Source of the DNA: Spongospora subterranea f. sp. subterranea
Lineage: Eukaryota; Endomyxa: Phytomyxea; Phytomyxea; Plasmodiophorida
Length of the DNA stretch: 64,000 nt
NCBI GenBank assembly: GCA_049724395.1
Contig: JAUGWO010000129.1
Span: forward strand, 1 to 64,000
Direction of reading: 5' to 3'
Shown here piece by piece: positions 38,282 through 50,200 of this stretch (positions within the stretch are counted from its first letter, which is position 1; every line of letters begins with the position of its first letter). Position numbers and translations under genes: made by a program. Below the pieces are notes generated by a model that was not told the origin of the DNA, did no database searches, and worked only from the letters and a program-made list of their open reading frames with translations.

Positions 38282-38803
38282 ATGCACTCGGTAGTCGTGA
38301 TTCTATGCATGCTTCCTGTGGCCATGTTGGCTGTCGATGTTTATGACAACACGACGGTTGTAGTTGGCGCGCCATCCGGGGCAATAGAAGCAGCGAACCC
38401 TAACGTTCCTGGCCAACCTCAGAACATCACGTACCTTCCTGCACGATGTGGGCCCTGGTTTTCGGGGGAGACGTGCCCGATCGATCAAGAGCAACGCCAG
38501 CTGTATTGTTCGCAATGGGGCTATTGTGGATGGCAATATCAACCGCAGCAGGACGCCGGGGTGTTCCTCAACCCAGATCAGATCTGCGAGAAGGACACCG
38601 ATTGCGTTTTCCCGAACCTGCCAGGGGTCACATGTAGTCTTTCGGACAGGAAATGTGTCGTTCATGTGAAATCAAGCGAGTCTTCAGCCGGATCGGGCAC
38701 ATCAAGTACAACGGTATCGTCTCGATCGCCAGCAGCTGGTCTCCACTATTACCTGGCTATCTGCATCGCCATCGCTGCGTCGCTCATCACCATAGCTATC
38801 TGA
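38282..38803 (+). CDS. Secreted cysteine-rich, chitin-binding-like protein with GPI-type tail
   Basis: Single exon, 173 residues. A signal peptide (VVILCMLPVAMLAVD, residues about 4-18) is followed by a linker with possible N-glycosylation sites (NTT, NIT). A Cys-rich core then reads CGPWFSGETCP...LYCSQWGYCGW, which resembles the CBM18/hevein pattern CCSxWGYCG, and continues QICEKDTDC...VTCSLSDRKC. A Ser/Thr-rich stalk (SSAGSGTSSTTVSSRS) and a hydrophobic C-terminus with no charged tail suggest a GPI anchor. The hevein double Cys is single here and the spacing is stretched, so chitin binding is a guess. A TATAAA-like box lies about 20 bp upstream of the ATG. Confidence 0.75.
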   Translation: MHSVVVILCMLPVAMLAVDVYDNTTVVVGAPSGAIEAANPNVPGQPQNITYLPARCGPWFSGETCPIDQEQRQLYCSQWGYCGWQYQPQQDAGVFLNPDQICEKDTDCVFPNLPGVTCSLSDRKCVVHVKSSESSAGSGTSSTTVSSRSPAAGLHYYLAICIAIAASLITIAI

Positions 38804-39199
38804 TCTATAAAAATTTAACTGGTTATTGGTTCGATATCAATAATTTGCATATGCCTGCCGCGAAAACATTCGCAAAATAGCCTAGCGATAGAGGTGAGCT
38901 CGGAATGGGGAAATTCTGGCTGAAACAAAATGAACTCAAATGTTTGTTGAGCACCCGTGCGTTTTCAGCTAAAACTTGATTACGTTGGAATAGGAATTGA
39001 GCATTGTATGTTCAAACCTCGCTGGGTTGGTTGATTGTATGTGGCAAGCGGCTCGCTCCATCAAGCAATGTAGGTTGCGCAGTCCCATACAAGTTCTGTG
39101 ATCTATCTGGGGCGTATTTTCTAGATAAACCTTGGAAAATACCAGATCGCAAACATCGTTATTGAGGGGATCTCTTCACACTCGTGCAGTTTCCAGGCG
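38804..39199. other. Intergenic, no gene seen
   Basis: About 400 bp between the GPI-type gene and the Ty3/gypsy relic. No coding pattern or terminal repeat was recognised. Confidence 0.4.
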
Positions 39200-40860
39200 A
39201 ATGCAAAGCGGTTGTTGTCCGTCAGCTATAGGAATAAGAACATCGAAGATCCAAGACAGTTCATGATGAGTTCGAAACCAGCCATTCGTGGAGCGAGACG
39301 ACAATCGTCACGATCTGGAACAGATACGGTTTCCGAAAAGGAGCAAATCCCCGGCTCGAGAGACCTGGTAATTTGGGTCCATATCGTGGAAACGAAACTG
39401 GACGTTATCTTTAAAAGTAGCATCGACGAGGCGAAGAGGAAGACGCATTCAGACCCCTCGAAGCCATTCACCCTGGAAACCAATGCGAATAATTTTGCTA
39501 TTGGCGCAATTTTATCGCAGTTTGATGCAGAAGGCGGTCTCCATCCTTGCTGCGTTTACTCTCGTTCTCTTAACCCTGAAGAAAGTCGGTACGACATTCG
39601 CGACAAGGAACTACTCGCAAATCAAGGCCGCTTGTACTACTTGGAGGCATTATCTGGAAGGTGCGTTTCATCCAATCCTGGTCTTTTAATGATCCTACGA
39701 TGAAGTCCTTATCCAGTCGGTCAAGCCCGATGAGCCCTGTTCTTTTCACGTTTCAACCTCAATTTCTGTTATCGCCCGGGGTTCTCGCAACGGCAAAGCC
39801 GATGCCCTTCCACGTCGGCATGATCTTGAGGCTGTCTCACCACGCCTCAGCGTTATTATTTCTATGTTTTCTCCCGAAGCTTTTCCAGCTCCCGTTCCTG
39901 TCTATGGTTCCGTCCGAGATCACTTTCCTAGTCCAATTCCTGTTCCTGATGCTGCTCCTGTCTCTGATTGCGTCCTAGACCTCGTTCCTAACCCTGTCCT
40001 CGAATCCCTTCCTGTCGTTGGATCCTCTCCAGTTCTCGCTCCTGGTCCTACCCCTCGCGCTTCCGTCCACAGCGCCTCCGCTACTCTCGCTTCTCCGTCA
40101 CCCTATCCCTTAACACTTCCCGCGTTTCCTCTTCGCCTCGTCGATGCTAAAGGTCAATACGCCCAGTCTCGTTTCCACGATATGGACCGGGAATTTGCTC
40201 CTTTTCGGAAACAGTATCAATGTTCCAGATCGTGACGATTGTCGTCTCGCTGTGCTTCGTCTTTGCCACGATTCCCCCACAGCTGGTCACTTCGGTTTCG
40301 CCCGGACAAGTCGGCCTCGTAAAACGCAACTATTGGTGGCCTGGATTATCGTTATTCGTCAAAATGTATATCCGTTAGTGTGAAACAAGTGCCCGCTCAA
40401 AGGCTTCCCGAATGAAACCTGCAGGCCTGCTGCAGCCCCTACCTATTCCTTCTCGCCCATTTGGCTCCGTTGGCGGGTTCACGAATGGCTGGTTCACGAC
40501 AACAAGGACCATTCCATTATCATATAATCGTATAGATCATGTAGTTCAGCGAGTTCATGTCATCCCTGAGCCAGAGTGGTGTCTAGAAAACCCAGATCAC
40601 TGGTGGTGCCCGTTGCCTCTGTCGTCAAACCCCATGTCTAGAAAACCCAGATCACTGATCACTGGTGGTGCCCGTTGCCTCTGTCGTCAAACCCCACAGA
40701 CACGTGTAGCGTTACTAAAGAGTATGACGTCTGTTGATAGCACAAGGGGATTGGTTTGTGAGCGATTGACCACAGCACACACTGCAGCAGTAACGGTATC
40801 GTCCTTTATTGACTCCAGAGATACCTTATCGGATTACACTTCTCATAACGACTAATATAA
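39200..40860 (+). mobile_element. Ty3/gypsy LTR retrotransposon fossil
   Basis: Part of a pol region on the + strand: an RNase H-like segment (FTLETNANNFAIGAILSQ, then PCCVYSRSLNPEE), a Pro-rich stretch, an integrase zinc-finger-like segment (CHDSPTAGHFGFARTS) and the start of an integrase-like core (AGLLQPLPIP). It is clearly broken, with several breaks, and no LTRs or gag were found. One piece beside the integrase part (about 40181-40255) is also present inverted at 39298-39395, showing internal rearrangement. Some stretches are still well conserved, so it is not extremely old. Confidence 0.8.
40581..40695. repeat. Direct tandem duplication, ~53-60 bp
   Basis: The segment starting GTCTAGAAAACCCAGATCAC at 40581 repeats at 40636. 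The second copy carries an extra GATCACTG, itself an 8-bp duplication. It lies at the 3' side of the Ty3/gypsy relic. Confidence 0.9.
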
Positions 40861-40873
40861 CAACCGTCAAATA

Positions 40874-42266
40874 ATGTGGGTGACGGTTGTCGTCGGCGGG
40901 GCGCTCAAGATCAGGATACCATGCGGCGAGGGCTGCCAGCGCATCGGATGGCTGCAAGCGGAAACAATCCGCAGATGGGGCGAGAGAAAAGAACATGAAC
41001 CGCTGCGTATCCTGGAGATGAAAACAGTGACGAATGCGGGCCTGGATCCAGATGACCAGATCGCAGATGTTTTAAGTGATGGCGATACCGTCATTGCCGT
41101 TCTCAAAACCTCGTTCGATCGGGTAATGGTTGGGGATATGTTCGCGCATAGGTTGAATGGAGTGCAGTCGGCATACGACTGGTCGTTCACCAATTTAGCA
41201 GGTATTATATAACTGGGATAATTGGAGAAGGCACATATGGGCACGTCTTCAAGGCACGAGATTTGGAACTTGAACGCGGCGTGGCACTAAAATGTTTAAA
41301 GAAGTCTAAAGCTAACAGACTGAACACCAAGCGCTTTTTAAGAGAAGCTCGACTAACCGCGTCTCTTGGTAATCTGAAGCTATTGTTGGAAAAGTATCCA
41401 ATTTGTTTCCAGGAAGTCACGCGAATATTGTCACCGTATATGACACAGGTTGCGCCGACGACGGTACCTTATTTTTAGTCATGGAGCTGCTTCATGGCGA
41501 ATCGATGGGCCAGTTCGTAGACAGGCATATTGAAAGGAGGACTCCTATTCATGAGAGTGTGTACGTTGAAATATTTTTGGCTATTCTCGCAGGGCTCAAC
41601 GCTGCTCATTCTAACATACCTCCAATTATCCATCGAGATTTGAAACCTGACAACGTGTATTTATCAAAACATCCAGATTCCACTGGTAAATTCTCTCGTT
41701 TTGATAAAGCTCTTATATAATTCAATCTATGTTGAGCAGACCACTTCATTCCAGTGTTGTTGGATTTTGGGATTGCAGTCTCCGCAGAAAAGTCGCAAGA
41801 TACGGCAGCTTGTGGTACTCGGATGTATTCTTCACCAGAGCAGACCCGAAAGGTTGGTGCGGACACAGAAGTCTTTGTTTATGATACATCGCTTTGTGAC
41901 AGTAAATATTAGGGAGCGAAGATTGATGCAAGGAGTGATTTATGGAGTATTGGAGTGATGCTTTATCAGTGCGCGACATTACTGGTAGATGTGCCATTTG
42001 ATCCCTTCGATTTGCGGTTGTCAAGTGGGTCATATCCCATATTGATTTATGTTCTTTTCATCCGATTTCCAGAGTTCTCTGTGCCAGACGTAAGAGAACA
42101 CTCAGTTGGCACTCTATCTCAAGGAATGGCATTGATCATCATGAAATCACTGGAAGTTGACCCTAACCAACGATTTCAGTCAGCTCTAAAATTCCGAGAA
42201 GCGCTTTTAGAATTGCCATCAATGCGCCAACTGGACCCGAAATCGTCTTCGCTCAGCAGGCTTTAA
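40874..42266 (+). CDS. PAR3-NTD-like domain fused to a Ser/Thr protein kinase
   Basis: Five exons (40874-41151, 41199-41368, 41413-41685, 41755-41852, 41913-42266) join in phase over introns of 47, 44, 69 and 60 nt, giving 390 residues. Residues about 1-80 resemble the PAR3 N-terminal oligomerisation domain (PB1/DIX-like fold): W-V-T-V-x-x-G, I-x-I-PCGEG, then LDPDDQIADVLSDGDTVIAV, matching PAR3's PCGDG and LDLDDILCDVADDKD. A linker and RYYITGIIGEGTYGHVFKAR start the kinase. All key residues are present: the G-loop (41224-41241), VALKCL, HRDLKPDN (41631-41654), DFG (about 41763) and SPEQ in place of APE. It ends SLEVDPNQRFQSALKFREAL. Predicted active cytosolic kinase able to self-assemble; substrate unknown. 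Confidence 0.85.
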
Positions 42267-42367
42267 TCGAAATCTTTAGGCTCACTGATATATTCACCAT
42301 TATTTATTTCAACATATCGGTTTCAGTAATTCATAAAACCTATGACAGAATAGGCCTCGGTGGCAGA

Positions 42368-42987
42368 TCAGTTCTGTTTGCGTCCCTTCTTGCCCTTGTG
42401 GTTGCCATTTCCGGAGGATATTGCCACAACTACCGGCTCAACGGTGGACGGTACGACCTCCTCAGGGACAGACATCTCCTTCTCTTTCTTATCAGCGATT
42501 GTTGCAGAAGGTGGTGCAGCCTTCTCCCCCCATTCCACATGCATTGGCGACGCTGGGCCAGCATGTGATGGCCACACGTATCCTTCACTGCTTAATAATT
42601 AGCTCTATCACTTTTAACAATGTCGTATAAACCACCTACATTGGCTTCGACTCGTGTTGAAATGTTCTTTGTGAAATGGGTGGCTCATCAGTATCTGATG
42701 GTATTGCCGCTGCTGCCATGGCAGAAAATTGGGCCGCTAGTGGATGTCGGATTCTAGTGTGGGCATTCTCTTCGTCTATACCATCATCTAACAGCAAATG
42801 ATGACGATCCGCATCACTATATAATAAACCTGTGCCACTTCATCAGAAAAGCGAGAAAGGTTCACTAAGCTCTTGGAGTACCATGAGGTTTATAGCGATC
42901 ATAGGCAGAACGAAGGCAGCATATCAGAAGCAGTACGACAACGATTACAATCAGGGCAATATATATCCCAGCTGTCTCATTCTTCAT
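42368..42987 (-). CDS. Small single-pass membrane protein
   Basis: Three exons (42987-42882, 42829-42640, 42590-42368) join in phase over introns of 52 and 49 nt, giving 172 residues. It opens MKNETAGIYIALIVIVVVLL, a short N-terminus and one helix, followed by a basic/Tyr segment (RSAYDRYKPHG). The rest is a hydrophilic tail with ENAHTRIRHPLAAQFSAMA and an aromatic patch (YVWPSHAGPASPMHVEWG), ending KGKKGRKQN. Probably type III with a cytosolic tail. No family was recognised. Its 3' end converges on the kinase gene, about 100 bp away. Confidence 0.7.
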
Positions 42988-43195
42988 GGTTTGATCAGCA
43001 AACTCGATTGTTGATCAGTTGGTGATATGATTCATATTGGTACGGTATACACTACAGACCAATATTTGTCCAAAGGCCAAGCTGTCGCGTAATGATGGTT
43101 GCTCATCACAGGATATTGGCGAGGTAGCGCCATCTAGCTGGCTGCCAGGCATACCACTGGAGATAATTAATTATTCACGTTGTATTGAAACAGTT

Positions 43196-43964
43196 CTAAT
43201 CTAGCATATAGATGCGGCTGGCGATATCTTCCACCAGCCAATCGACGCCATCCTTGAGGCCTTGTCCGCTGGTTGCACATATTGCTACCACCTTGACATG
43301 ATGCGTTAGAATCTTGCCCAATTGTAACACAGCGCTTATCTCCCGCTCTGATAATGCCCCATCCAGATCTTGCTTATTCGCTAGTATCAACAACGACGCC
43401 CCTGCAAGACGCTAACACCAATTGGTTTATCGCCAAACGATTCATTATCAGTCTTACCTCTTCTTTCAATGTCTCATGGAGATGCGTTCTGCACTCTTTT
43501 AATCTTCTTATATCGGCACTATCTACAACCCAGATTAGACCATCAGTCTGCTCGAAATAATTTCGCCAATAGGATCTTATGGTGTTTTGTCCGCCAACAT
43601 CCCAAATGTTAAGTGAATAACTAAAACAACAAACATTTAGCCACAATTAGCATCTACACAAAATGCAAACAACTGACCCTCTATACTCAAGAGTTGAAAT
43701 CTGAAATCCTAATGTTGGACTAATCTGGACAAAATAATCAATGGATAGTGTTGTGGCCGAGACCTTGGGCAGACCGTATCGACGTCCTCTCCAGAAAACT
43801 GTTTGACCGTTGTCGTCTTACCAGCGTTATCTAATCCCCTAAAAGAAAACATGCAAATAGTTAATTCGGCGAACTGAATTAAACTACGATTCCATTTACA
43901 GCATCAGTATTCGCATCTCCTTCTCTTTTCGTTTGATCTTCTTTAATATATGAAGAAGCCCCAT
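43196..43964 (-). CDS. ARL2: ARL2 small GTPase
   Basis: ARF-like GTPase that acts with tubulin cofactors and BART in microtubule and mitochondrial biology. Five exons (43964-43900, 43838-43764, 43719-43678, 43620-43458, 43411-43196) join in phase, giving 186 residues against 184 in human ARL2. It opens [19 protein letters not shown] (here [15 protein letters not shown]), then GLDNAGKTT (P-loop), [19 protein letters not shown] (switch I), WDVGGQ (switch II), [25 protein letters not shown] and CATSG, and ends [10 protein letters not shown]. The Gly2 and first lines are ARL2/3-like; WDVGGQ...SYWRNYFE and DWLVEDI favour ARL2. Nothing is missing. Confidence 0.95.
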
Positions 43965-44249
43965 AATGAAACCGTCAAATGGCTATTCGAAATTCAAAAA
44001 TAATTCCGATCGTCGCCTTAAGAATGGATTCGCGACAATCACAAAGCAAGGTTTCCCTGTAGTTGGATACCGTCAGGAGTAGCCAATTAACCAGAGTGTA
44101 AACCCCGCAAGACTTGACAAGGAATCGTAAAAACCTACGCGCTGGGTACCGGCAAGGAAGGACAGAATTCCAACTGAACGGATTAAATGTCGCGCCGTTG
44201 CGATGATTATCAAGATGGTTGACTCAAGGGTTTCGCTTATAACAGTAAA

Positions 44250-47200
44250 CTATTGTTTTTCATTGTGATTAGAATTCTCGAATGACTCTTTACTGTTCCC
44301 TCTTTGGTTCAACTTCTGCAACAGTTCCAACGCGATTAACCACGCCCTGGCTGCCTCTGGGGTTTGTGCCTCAAACGACAAGCTCGCCTTTTGAAGCCGG
44401 TTAAAAACTGCAAAACTGGACGCCGGATCTGGGTTTCTCCCGGTTAATGACTTTTTCTGCAAATCAGCTGTGCACGCTCCAGGCCTATTCAAAAGCTAAA
44501 CCATTGTTTATGACGGTTCAAAGTATGGCACCAACCGAATTTCGCTAACATGGCAGAATCCTAGAGACTCAGACTTGGACCCCTTTGGGTCTTGCCATAT
44601 GAGATATTGGCAATCTTCTGACACCGACAATAACCTATGATTGCCTTTGGGCATTTTCCGGAATATGGCTCCAGCTACAGCGAAAGCGTTGTTACGATAT
44701 GAAGACTGCGGAGCGATGCAAGTTACCGGTAATCATATGGAGCATATCTTTGGGGACACGATCCCGAATGCTGCCGATATGAGCATCCATCGCAGCCAAC
44801 TCGTCCATGCGCGTTAGAAATTTTTGGCAAGCCTTCATCGTCACTTTGTTGTTGGTATGGCGAGACATCAGCTCTTTTACAAGCTTTGGAGCTTTCTCCC
44901 GGAGCAAAACCGAATACGATGCCATCTCGACTACTACCTGTTACAAATCACTTCACCACAATTACGGAGCCAGGTAGTTTTCCAAAATCAAATACCATGT
45001 TGGTGAGAGTTCTGACAAACTTTTCTATTATAATGGCGGAATCAGAATTGGCTGCTAGCGACAGCAAGATTAGGTTTATACAGCGGTGTTCTAGCATTTG
45101 CCTGGTCCCAGTGGGATACATTGCTAGACCACACCATAGCCCAGCAACAGATTTTACGAACTGGACGTTATGCGGGAACTGTTGTAGAAGCTCGGCAACG
45201 CGGATTATGAAGGGCAAAGAATTCCGAACATTTTCTGGCGAACCTGTTGCACCGACTGGGATACATACTTGCCAATTCAGATATTGCTTGCCAACCTATC
45301 ATAACCGTCCAACATTTGATGCATTCTGTTAACAGCTCCACGTTCTCTCGTCGTCTTTCCATCAAACTCTGTGGCCATTCAATTGCTCCTTGAGTGGCAA
45401 TCTGTACAAACGTGTGAGCCCAACGATATCCTTAACCGCTTTCGACGGTACATCTGCGCAAGCCAATTCTGACGAGTTTGCGATGACAGAAATCAGGTTT
45501 AGAACAGACTTAACCACGACAAAGTCAAGATCGTGCTCTTCTCCTGATTTAATTGCTTTCGTAGGAATTGATCGATCAATCATAATATTGCAAATCTGTT
45601 CGTTAAAAGAAAGATCAGCGAGAAGGCTAATAGCCAGACTCGATGTCTCGGCATCTTGAGAAAGAAGTATTTCAACTTGTTTCAACAGGAGATCGAGTCC
45701 TCCTGAATAACTTTGAGCAATGAACGAAATGTATTATTCTTGCGTGTGCAATACCTAGTTTGCAGATGAGGGCAGGTATCGCTGAGTTTTGATTGACAGA
45801 GCATATTTTATGCAGAAAATTCAGAACCGCAAGAATAATGGCTGGATGCCCAGTATACTTTTCCCAAAGAGAAAGCATTATTTGAACCCCTTTCTGACGA
45901 ACTATTGCGTCTTTGCTCTTGGCATTACATCCTGATAGATTTTGTACGGTTTGTGACGCCTACATTAAGAATTTAGCTCTGGTTTACTTTCTAAATCATC
46001 ATCATACTTGTTCTGAAAGTTGCACGTTATCAATATGCTTTTTTATGATGTTGCCAATCAGTTTAACGACATTATCGTTGATTAGTCTATCTGCATTATC
46101 AGGTACTGCCGCTAAGGTAGCGACATATTTCATTGCAACCTAAGATCAGGATTGTGGTCAGTTTAGAAGTTAAATTTTCACCGAAAAAACGTCTGACTTG
46201 TAAAGCAACAGTGTCCGCAGCAAAATCTGGGCGATCCAATGCTTGTGCGGCAACCCTCCCTCCGCCTTGTTCAACAATCAGAACTTTGTTAGCATTGTTC
46301 ATGTATGAGATGTTTGTTAAGGCTACTAAGGCGCTAATTGCAAGCCCTGGCGACGAATTTTGGTCTAATACTGAGATTACCAGAGCAATTCCTCCTTCTA
46401 GATTACAGGAAGTCAATTATTCAGTAAGAAGCCAATTCGAGGCCAGGCTAAGTCAAAGGTTACCTTTTACTACTTCAGCAATGTTTGCTGGATTACGATA
46501 CGCAACCAGAGCAACGGTTTCAATGCACGATTGAAAGAGCTCTTCAGTTTGAGAGAAATGCGCAAAATATGCTCGGGCAACGTTAAAAATGGCAGGTATC
46601 CCCCCATGAATGCCAATTAATGACTTGAGCTGTTCATCTTCGCTCAGTATTGATAAGATGCGCGTCAACCTATTACTGGTTACGAAACCACCAATTGTGC
46701 AGCAATAGAAGCCCCGTACCAAAGAAGAACTGATGCTGAGTTGATGTGAACGTATAGCGCACGAATTATCGCCACAATGCCGGCCCCTCGCCATGCCTTA
46801 GTTCTGAGTTTATTCGCTGAACAAAAATGATTTTGCTCGGTTCTCCTCACCGATTTTTTTTCGTTAGTAAACTGAGCATTGATGAGCCGCCAAATCCCAG
46901 TTGCAATGGCAACGCTTAGATCTACATCCTCCGGAAACCTGATGTTCCAAATAACGAATATGTTAACTATGCTTTGAAACAGGTCCAACCTATTCAAAGC
47001 TTGTAGTAGTCTCTGCAAGGCTGTCAGCTCAGAGGACAAAGAAGAATCTTTGGCTTCAATAACATCATTGCAAAGCTGCTCAACCGCCTCCTATTTAACA
47101 ATTTTATCCATAACCCTTCAGATTGGCGTGTTTTGGATTTGTAGTACCTGACTTTCGTTAAAACTGATTGCTTCAACTATTGGCAGATCTGCGACCTGTC

Positions 47201-50200
47201 AAAGTAATGTGGTGATGTCTGACTCTTAATTTGACTGACAATGGCACGTACACGAATCCGTTTCAAGATGGAATTGGCTAGAATGAGATGCTGTTTTTCT
47301 CCAGACCAATGCGTTTGCATCAAGAACCTGAAACATGTGATCAGAAATTAAGGAAGCCACATCCTCCCGGAGCCGCTTACAAAATATCTTTTTCAATATC
47401 AGTTAAGAGAAGAAATTCATCAGTAGAATCGTTCAAACTAAAATCCAGGGGTAATTAGTTTGGTGAACATGTACACTGAGGCGACGCCTCACATTTTCAG
47501 CGCCGCAATTGCTAAACGCATATTAGAAGGAGCTGAACGCATGGTCATGATCAGAAATGATGCGTTGTTGCCGATCAGTTGTTGCGTCAAAATCTGTGAA
47601 GCATTTTTACAGTCGATGCAATTTTGTTGAAATCGACGGACCTGATCATCGCGCTGTTCCTGCAATGAGGCCGAAAGAGAATCGATGTTGTCGGCAGCGG
47701 CTAACAATTCAGTGTCCCCAACCCACTGATCCTTAAATACGCTTCGAAATAGAATTCAGTGTTGAAAGACGGCGTTCAAACACAGACAACATACTCTACT
47801 ACGTCCTTTGCTGAAGCAATCGATTCGGCGTCTTGGTCGCAGAGCCTGCGGCACCGATAATCAGTTAAATTATTCTCAATCTTGGGGAGGTCATACATTC
47901 TCATAATCTGTTTTGCTATTGTTTTGTTGCCGCCGTGAGCTTTCAAGACAGAGAGAAGAAATTCGGTACTAATTGGCGACCCTTCAGATCGCAGGACCTT
48001 GCCGTATTCGCGTCTGGCATCGGACCTCTTCGAATTAAGGATAAACATGTTTTCATCGGAAACTGATGTTTCAAGAAATTCTGTTGCATCCGCGTTAAGC
48101 ATGAGAGAAATCAAGTCAAGTCCTGGAAGTCAGATCAGTGCGCTTCCTATTGAAAATTCCCATTCGTTCGCTGTTAATACCTAGCTTGCATATCTCTGCT
48201 ACTGCAAAATGTTTTTCCACTGCTGCACGAATAGCATTTTGTAGACGCATATCCCATTTAACTTCCTTGAGGAAGGCTTGGTTCTGAGCAAGTTTGTGTA
48301 ATATTTGAATGCATTGCAGCTGTATTTCTGCGTCGTCCCAGTACTGGCTCATGCATTCCCAAACGAACATCCCAATTTCGGGACCTAATGCGATAATATC
48401 CTCTTCAATTGCATAATCAAGAATAACTCTGATGGAGGAGAGTGCAACGCGAACACTGTTGGAATCCAAGTCCAAATGGGTGACAGCGCTTGCCATACAC
48501 GAAATTATGTCTCTGAGTAAGAGTAAGGAGCTTAGTTTGCAGCATACACAACGGAAACTAGGAATACTTTGCCGGTAGCGAAGGTCGGTGCTTTACTAAG
48601 TTGATAATGCATTGGCACATACTAAGGCATGCACGGTTGACGTCTTTAGATGCCTGTCAAATTTAACAACAATACTGAGGCAACCGGGATAAAACAACAA
48701 ACGGTTCCTTACGAAGGTACAATCAACAATTTGACTGATGGTGTTAATGAGGCCTTGCTCCACAAGCTGCTGAGCAACTTCCCCTGACGGGGCAGATTCA
48801 GCAACTTGGATTAAAATTGGAATGACCATATAAGAGAATTCATCATAGTGCGGGAACTTGTTAAGAGCATCTAACAATTGCCACGTTTCTGCGCTTTCAT
48901 CTAACAAGGCTGCGATAGCCACAAGAGCTGATCGTTGACTTGGAGTTTCATCAGCCATTGTTAAGGACTAAACAAAAAAAGTAAACACATGTGAAACACA
49001 CCTCACCAAGGCCGATACCTTCAATGCGGAATGAATCACTCGTGGTACAGTCTTATTTTTCAGAAAGGACACAGCTTTGGAATGTGTGCGACGTAAGGCG
49101 CTGATAAGCGTAGCTTTTTCATCAATTCCACGAGCGTAGACGTCTGCCTGGCTAACAACAGCCGACCGCCTCGAATTTTCGGAACCAGTTGAAAGAAGAA
49201 TTTGAAGCTTATCTGACAGAATATCTATCTGCCTCAATGAATCCTGAAAGTGATACGTTAACAATAGCGTAGCAATTGTTGGTGATGAATCATACAGTAA
49301 TGAGTTTAGGTAATGCCTGATCAATTGACATTGCTGAAAAGGAATGATGCTCTTCGCGTTTTCTTCCAACCAATAATTCTTCAGATTGCCAGCATAACTC
49401 ACACAAAACAAGAAGAGCAGTTTCGCCCACGCTCGATTCCAAATGTGGCAAAATTTGCTTTACCTAAAAGCAGTCAACGGAGGAGAGATGGGTGGGCAAA
49501 ATAAAAATATTTGCCTGCGCAAACGTAACAGCTCGCTGTTGTTCAGATAGCCGAGTTTGCCCTTTCACAGCATTATGGACAAACGTTATAACAGTGGACA
49601 TCAATTGATTGTTCCGATCCGCTTTGGTCAGTAAGCAAGAAATCAAAGGAACAGCTTCCTCTTTGATTACCATCGTTTCATTATTCTGAAATACAAGTCA
49701 AATGGCAGTTTCAAAAAAACAAGGATGTACATTTATCAGTTCAAGAATTGTAGACAACTCTTGAGGATCGTCAAGCAAAGGTATTGCGCTGAGCAGCAAC
49801 GATACCCACGATTTTGTCATTTCGCCATTTGTCTTGATGGCCACAGATACGAGCTCGTGAGCTGTGGCACGATGGCTTCCAACTTGCTCGAAAATGCCCG
49901 GAATTTCGCTGATAGAATAAATAGATTCCGGTGAAAACAAAGCTGACCATATCAGGTAAATTACAAGAACCGGGAAACGATGAGTTCTCACCTACAAACC
50001 TAAAATATGCTTCGACTAGGGCAGGAGCAGCGTGAACAGCTGACTTGATTATTTGCAGACCATTTTCTTCTTTCTGTAATAAGAAATTTTGGTAAAACAC
50101 TAAACGTCACACATAAAATAACCAATACCATTTGCCTTCTAGCCTCACTGGAACTGCTTGCCATCTCCGTTATAGCGAAAATTGCATTTATCTGCGTATC

